Below are positions 60,501-64,000 of a stretch of DNA of 64,000 bases, one piece after another; the first letter of the stretch is position 1; each line of letters opens with the position of its first letter. The notes under the pieces were generated by a model. That model was not told the DNA's origin. It worked only from the letters and a program-made list of their open reading frames with translations, and did not search any database. Made by a program: the position numbers and the translations under genes. This stretch comes from Pseudaestuariivita atlantica (GTDB lineage: Bacteria; Pseudomonadota; Alphaproteobacteria; Rhodobacterales; Rhodobacteraceae), in the NCBI RefSeq assembly GCF_001205715.1, contig NZ_AQQZ01000001.1, forward strand, positions 372,001 through 436,000, given 5' to 3'.

Positions 60501-63500
60501 GACCTGACGAGCGCAACCGTCCGGGTCGATTTCACGCTCGACACGCTGACCGGTACCACCGGCATCCTGTCGCGCGACTCTTCGGGCTTTGACGGTGGCG
60601 GCCACTTCACCATCGAAACGCTGGCCGACGGAACGCTGGACCTGCGCTGGCAGTCGGACACGGCAAGCTACAACATCACCACCGCGCCGGGCACGATCCA
60701 GACCGGCGTCGACTACTCGATCCACGTCTCGTTCGACAACGCGACCGGCCAGATCGAGATGTTCCTGAACGGCGCCTCGGTCGGCACCGTGGCTGCCCCG
60801 GTGACGCTGCAAGGCAATGCCGAGCCGTGGACGCTGGGCGCGGGCCAGACCGTTTCGGGCGACGCGACCGACGTCGGCGTGCAGGAATTCATGGACGGCA
60901 CGATCGGCCATTTCGAGATCTGGGACGGTGCCTATACCCCGGCCGAACTGGCCGCGACGCAGGGCGACGTGGTCCTTGGCGGGACGGGCAGCGACACGAT
61001 CACCGCCGATGCGGGCGACCGCGTCGATGGCGGCGAGGACCCGCTGAACGGCGATATCGACGTTCTGAACCTGACCAACGTCGCCGCGATCCAGTATTTC
61101 GACGACGCGGGCAACCCGGTCACCGGCCCGACCGAGAACGGCATCGTGACTTTCGCCGACGGCACGACCATGCAGTTCGAGAACATCGAACAGCTGAACG
61201 CCAACGACAACATCGTGTCCGGTACCGATGCGGGCGAGGTGATCGGCGCGGGCTATGTCGACCATGACGGGACCGCGGTCGATGGCAGCGATGCGCTGGG
61301 CACCCATGGCGAGGTTGTCGGATCGAACGCGGATTCCATCGAGGCCGGCGGCGGCGCCGACCGCGTCGATGCCGGGGCGGGCGACGACACCGTGTCGGGC
61401 GGCACCGGCGACGACACCATTCTCGGCGGCGCGGGCGCGGACTCGCTGATGGGCGATGCCGGCGCGGATTCGCTCCTCGGCGGCGCCGGGGCGGACACGC
61501 TGGAAGGCGGCGCGGACAACGACACGTTCGTCATCGGCGACGCATTCGGCAACGACCTGATCACCGGTGGCGAGACCGGGCTTGATTTCGACGCCATCGA
61601 CGCCTCGGGCCTGACGGTTGGTACGACGCTCGACCTGTCGGGCGCGGATCCCGAATCCGGCACGCTGAGCGACGGCACCAGCACCGCCACCTTCTCGGAA
61701 ATCGAGACGGTGACGCTGGGCGCGGGCAGTGACAGCGTCATCGGCTCGGACGGCAATGACAGCATTGCCACGGGTGCGGGCGCCGACACCGTCGAAGGCG
61801 GCGCGGGCGACGACATCTTTGACCTTGGCGCGAACGACGCCGAAGTGGACGTGGTTGTCCTGTCCGACGGCGATGGCGCGGATTCGATCATGAATTTCGA
61901 GGCCCCGATCGAGGTCTCGCCCGGCGTCTATGCCGGCACCGACCAGGTCGACGTCTCGAACCTGCACGATGCCAACGGCGCGCTGGTCAACACCGATGAC
62001 GTTGTGGTGTCGGACGATGGCGGCGGCAACGCCGTCCTGACCTTCCCGAACGGTGAATCGCTGACCCTGCGCGGCGTGGCCCCGGCGGACGTGACGGACC
62101 CGGCCGCGCTGGTCGCGATGGGTATTCCCGCGCCCAACTACATCGTCGAAGGCACCGCCGCGGGCGAGTTGATCGACGGGACCTATGTCGGCGACCCGCA
62201 GGGCGACATGGTCGATGCGGGCGACAACCAGACCGGCGGCGACGCCGACCTGATCACCGCGGGCGGTGGCAACGACACTGTCCTTGGCGAACTCGGCAAC
62301 GACACGATCTTCGGCGAGGCCGGTAACGATTCGATTGCCGGTGGCGCGGGCGCGGATTCGATCTCGGGCGGTTTGGGTAACGACTACATCGTCGGTGGCA
62401 ATGACGGTGGCCTTTTCGGGACAAGCGGCGATGCCGCCGGTCTGGCCGGGTCCGACACGATCGATGGCGGCGCGGGCAATGACACGATCTTCGGCGAAGC
62501 GGGCGACGACAGCCTAGTCGGCGGGGCCGGGTTGGACAGCATCGTTGGCGGCATCGGAAACGACACGATCGACGGCGGCGACAATGCCGACACGCTGTCC
62601 GGCGGGTTGGGCAACGACAACATCCTCGGTGGGGCCGGCAACGATTCGATACTTGGGGGTGACGGCGCCGACATTATCGATGCCGGCATCGGGTCCGACT
62701 ATGTCGATGCCGGGGACGGCAATGACAGTGTCTTCGGCGGCGAGGATTCCGACACCATCATCGGTGGCCTCGGCAACGACACCCTGTCGGGCGGCCTGTC
62801 GGGCGACAGCATCCTCGGCGGGGCGGGCACCGACAGCATCTTCGGCGGCGCCTTCAACGACACGCTTTACGGCGGCAACGATGCCGACACGATCGACGGC
62901 GGGATCGAGGACGACTTCATCTCGGGCGATGCCGGGGCCGACAGCCTGTTGGGCGGCACGGGTGACGACACGATCTTCGGCGGCAGCGAAAGCGATACGC
63001 TTCTGGGCGGTGACGGCGCTGACCTGCTGGATGGCGGCACCGGGCCGGACAGCATCCTCGGCGAGGGCGGCGACGACACCATCGTGCTGACCGACGGGTT
63101 CGGCGCGGACACCATCATCGGCGGCGAGACCGGCGAACTGGTGGGCGACACGCTGGACCTGTCCGGCACCACCACCGGCGTAACCGTCGACCTGACGGCC
63201 TTTGACCCCGAGGCGGGCATCGTTACCAGCGGCACCGATACAGCTAATTTTGCAGAAATTGAGAACATCGTCCTCGGCGCGGGCAATGACACGATCGCGC
63301 TGGCGGACGGGTCGGGCGACGACACCGTCTATGCTTTCCAGGGTCCGGTCGACAATGGCGACGGCACTTGGACGGGGCTCGACCAGCTGGACGTGTCGGC
63401 GCTGAACAACCTCAGCGGCATCCCGGTCACGACCTCGAACGTCGTGGTGACCGATGACGGCACCGGCAACGCGGTCCTGTCCTTCCCGGGCGGCGAGTCG

Positions 63501-64000
63501 ATCACGCTCTTCGGCCTGCCGGTTGCGGACGTGCAGAACAACGCCGTGGCGCTGAACGCCATCGGCATCCCGCTGTCGGACGGCATCGTGTCGGGCACCG
63601 CGGGCAACGACACGATCAACACCGCCTATACCGACGATCCGGACGGCGACCGGGTCGATGCCAACGACAACGTTAACGGGTCGGGCGACAACGTCGACAC
63701 GATCCTCGCGGGCGCGGGCGACGACGTCATCGACAGCGGCCTTGCCGATGACAGCATCGACGCAGGCGCGGGCGACGACACCATCGCGCTCGACCAGACG
63801 CTGCAGAACGACACGATCGTCGGCGGCGAGGCGGCAGAGGACACCACCGGCGACGTGATCGACGCCTCGTCCCAGACCGCGGACCTGACCATCGACTTCA
63901 CCGGCCCCGAGGCCGGGACCATCACCGACGGCACCGCGACCACCACCTTCTCGGAAATCGAACAGGTCACCGCCGGGTCGGGCAATGACAGCGTGACTGG
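57561..64000 (+). CDS. Giant RTX repeat protein, C-terminus beyond window
   Basis: It is open for more than 2146 codons to the right edge. The N-terminus MAIYTVTTANWNSPTFWSGI has no Sec signal and recalls other type-I-secreted RTX proteins of the family. The sequence is a chain of RTX GGxGNDxI nonapeptide blocks that bind calcium, broken by beta-rich spacers. About residues 928-1130 form a LamG/concanavalin-like domain (LVGLWEFDNADPLDDQA... DYVRIPHD... IGHFEIWDGAYTPAEL). Long super-repeats recur (see separate entry). The frame was checked near 57840, 60000 and 63960. It is probably an adhesin, S-layer-like or biofilm protein. A Hint domain may follow outside the window. Confidence 0.85.
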   Translation, partial: MAIYTVTTANWNSPTFWSGINEAAGGHDLDLDSLPSSYSVALDAASGELTLSDGATTFTVGDANATGTYDATLGGTTLFEFFDLISATFGNDTIDAGAGADTITGAMGADQIEGGSGGDVIYGDTAAAPTPSLGDAGSLLMTAGNIRAGSATGDPANAVEGDSIIYDNAGTLPDGTVVAMRVTLTELTSPTVTVQLNYNATNGPILLTGNGAANAGQTATFNIEFLDQATDQPIVISGQATVMDIDNNTGAGEEFVTFSPNNFYGSAVNQGSSLTTTTTASGATATGTEGNGAADTDAWFTGYFEAQGEINVTLGVVEFGAGYGFNGQVLPNPVFTEMLHGDDSIYGGEGDDLISGDGGADTIDGGLGADTIYGASGNDVITGGAGDVIDGGEDPDGGDTDILNVYDVASVQYTDAAGNPVGGTSEFGIVTFINGGTATFSNIETLNALVSDNIVSGTAGADTIDATYAGDPDGNFVDNSDATGTFGEVAGSQADSIEAGAGDDLVLAGAGSDSVDGGAGSDTLVGGAGNDSLIGGADADTFTYTDGFGTDTVVGGETATTGIDNDTLDFSGLTTGVNVTFTGAEQGTATAGTDSVTFTQIESIIATDQADLIDQSISVNRPMTIDAGGGDDTVIASVNNAVGDSIDGGTGNDLIDGGDGNDTLLGGAGNDTIEAGEERNIGDDDLVDGGAGDDVITSAETDARSNDTLLGGAGNDTISVTGGSNNVLDGGDGADSITGGTGNDSLVGGADADTITAGGNDTVDGGSAVTTGVDNDTLIANNVQSFNITGVDSNGNGYDGVVTFNDGTTAVFTEIENFVINGNPVVPDNIVSGTDAGEAIIAGYTDADGTTVDAGDALGTHGEVIGSDADSITAGGGDDFVQAGAGADTVDGGVGSDTLDGGAGDDIIDAADNGLSGGAGVTPTPTLVGLWEFDNADPLDDQAVLDNDAQLVGGATPDGAGGIALDGAGDYVRIPHDTAYDLTSATVRVDFTLDTLTGTTGILSRDSSGFDGGGHFTIETLADGTLDLRWQSDTASYNITTAPGTIQTGVDYSIHVSFDNATGQIEMFLNGASVGTVAAPVTLQGNAEPWTLGAGQTVSGDATDVGVQEFMDGTIGHFEIWDGAYTPAELAATQGDVVLGGTGSDTITADAGDRVDGGEDPLNGDIDVLNLTNVAAIQYFDDAGNPVTGPTENGIVTFADGTTMQFENIEQLNANDNIVSGTDAGEVIGAGYVDHDGTAVDGSDALGTHGEVVGSNADSIEAGGGADRVDAGAGDDTVSGGTGDDTILGGAGADSLMGDAGADSLLGGAGADTLEGGADNDTFVIGDAFGNDLITGGETGLDFDAIDASGLTVGTTLDLSGADPESGTLSDGTSTATFSEIETVTLGAGSDSVIGSDGNDSIATGAGADTVEGGAGDDIFDLGANDAEVDVVVLSDGDGADSIMNFEAPIEVSPGVYAGTDQVDVSNLHDANGALVNTDDVVVSDDGGGNAVLTFPNGESLTLRGVAPADVTDPAALVAMGIPAPNYIVEGTAAGELIDGTYVGDPQGDMVDAGDNQTGGDADLITAGGGNDTVLGELGNDTIFGEAGNDSIAGGAGADSISGGLGNDYIVGGNDGGLFGTSGDAAGLAGSDTIDGGAGNDTIFGEAGDDSLVGGAGLDSIVGGIGNDTIDGGDNADTLSGGLGNDNILGGAGNDSILGGDGADIIDAGIGSDYVDAGDGNDSVFGGEDSDTIIGGLGNDTLSGGLSGDSILGGAGTDSIFGGAFNDTLYGGNDADTIDGGIEDDFISGDAGADSLLGGTGDDTIFGGSESDTLLGGDGADLLDGGTGPDSILGEGGDDTIVLTDGFGADTIIGGETGELVGDTLDLSGTTTGVTVDLTAFDPEAGIVTSGTDTANFAEIENIVLGAGNDTIALADGSGDDTVYAFQGPVDNGDGTWTGLDQLDVSALNNLSGIPVTTSNVVVTDDGTGNAVLSFPGGESITLFGLPVADVQNNAVALNAIGIPLSDGIVSGTAGNDTINTAYTDDPDGDRVDANDNVNGSGDNVDTILAGAGDDVIDSGLADDSIDAGAGDDTIALDQTLQNDTIVGGEAAEDTTGDVIDASSQTADLTIDFTGPEAGTITDGTATTTFSEIEQVTAGSGNDSVT
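58912..63660 (+). repeat. Five long super-repeats in the giant RTX gene
   Basis: A ~50-residue module beginning with IVSGT (coded near 58915, 60045, 61207, 62138 as IVEGT, and 63584) recurs with the plan IVxGTAGxxxI, then Y-xDPDGxxVD, then GE or GG, then ADSIxAGxGDD. Spacings are about 930 to 1450 bases. A second module (xDxSGxTxG then FxEIExV) recurs near 59265, 61597, 63160 and 63850. It suggests growth by duplication of large units, not only of nonapeptides. Confidence 0.7.

Overview
The window is a high-GC (mid-60s percent by eye) alphaproteobacterial chromosome segment, most likely from a marine Rhodobacteraceae (roseobacter-type) bacterium. Support for this comes from a DddP-type DMSP lyase, Hint-domain RTX proteins, CtrA-like TTAA-N7-TTAAC boxes, a glnB-glnA pair and the style of the solute transporters. 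No phage, IS element, CRISPR array or rRNA was seen. There is one tRNA gene.

Layout. (1) 1-8.9 kb, core metabolism: acnA (truncated at the left edge), a DUF1223 protein, a lipid A-type acyltransferase, a TPR protein, purB, an ATP-grasp protein, a DUF6314 protein and a hydrolase-OsmC fusion. (2) 9.2-20.0 kb, a sugar or polyol catabolic operon: substrate-binding protein, two permeases, a 62-residue two-helix membrane protein, two ATPases, a DhaK-DhaL kinase, a LacI regulator, a TIM-barrel isomerase/epimerase and a Gfo/Idh/MocA dehydrogenase. Helically phased, CpG-centred LacI-type operators lie upstream.

(3) 20.0-41.5 kb, a large copper-handling island. It has a CueR regulator with three CueR-type promoters, a CopA ATPase, a two-component system, two multicopper oxidases, four c-type cytochromes (one a cytochrome c' with a Met-rich insert), a DsbA-like protein, a rhodanese, a DUF411 protein, a DUF305 protein, a DUF1007/NicO metal exporter pair and three L,D-transpeptidases. 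Seven of its exported proteins carry Tat-type twin-arginine signals. A tandem TTACA-N5-KGACA box recurs ahead of the response regulator, all three L,D-transpeptidases and the DUF1007 gene, and is the likely response-regulator site. I consider this the most interesting system in the window: a copper-responsive periplasmic programme that combines Cu(I) export and oxidation with cell-wall 3-3 crosslinking.

(4) 41.7-44.7 kb, a cobalamin riboswitch followed by two tiny ORFs and a TroA/ZnuA-type metal ABC importer, which suggests cobalt uptake. (5) 44.7-52.3 kb: dddP, a DUF3445 protein, a lytic transglycosylase, a small unknown protein with its own promoter and terminator, glnA, glnB and nnrDE. (6) 52.3-64 kb: a degenerate stand-alone Hint-like protein, tRNA-Leu(TAG), a 1068-residue RTX-Hint protein and a giant RTX protein (over 2146 residues) that runs off the right edge and is built of long super-repeats with one LamG-like domain.
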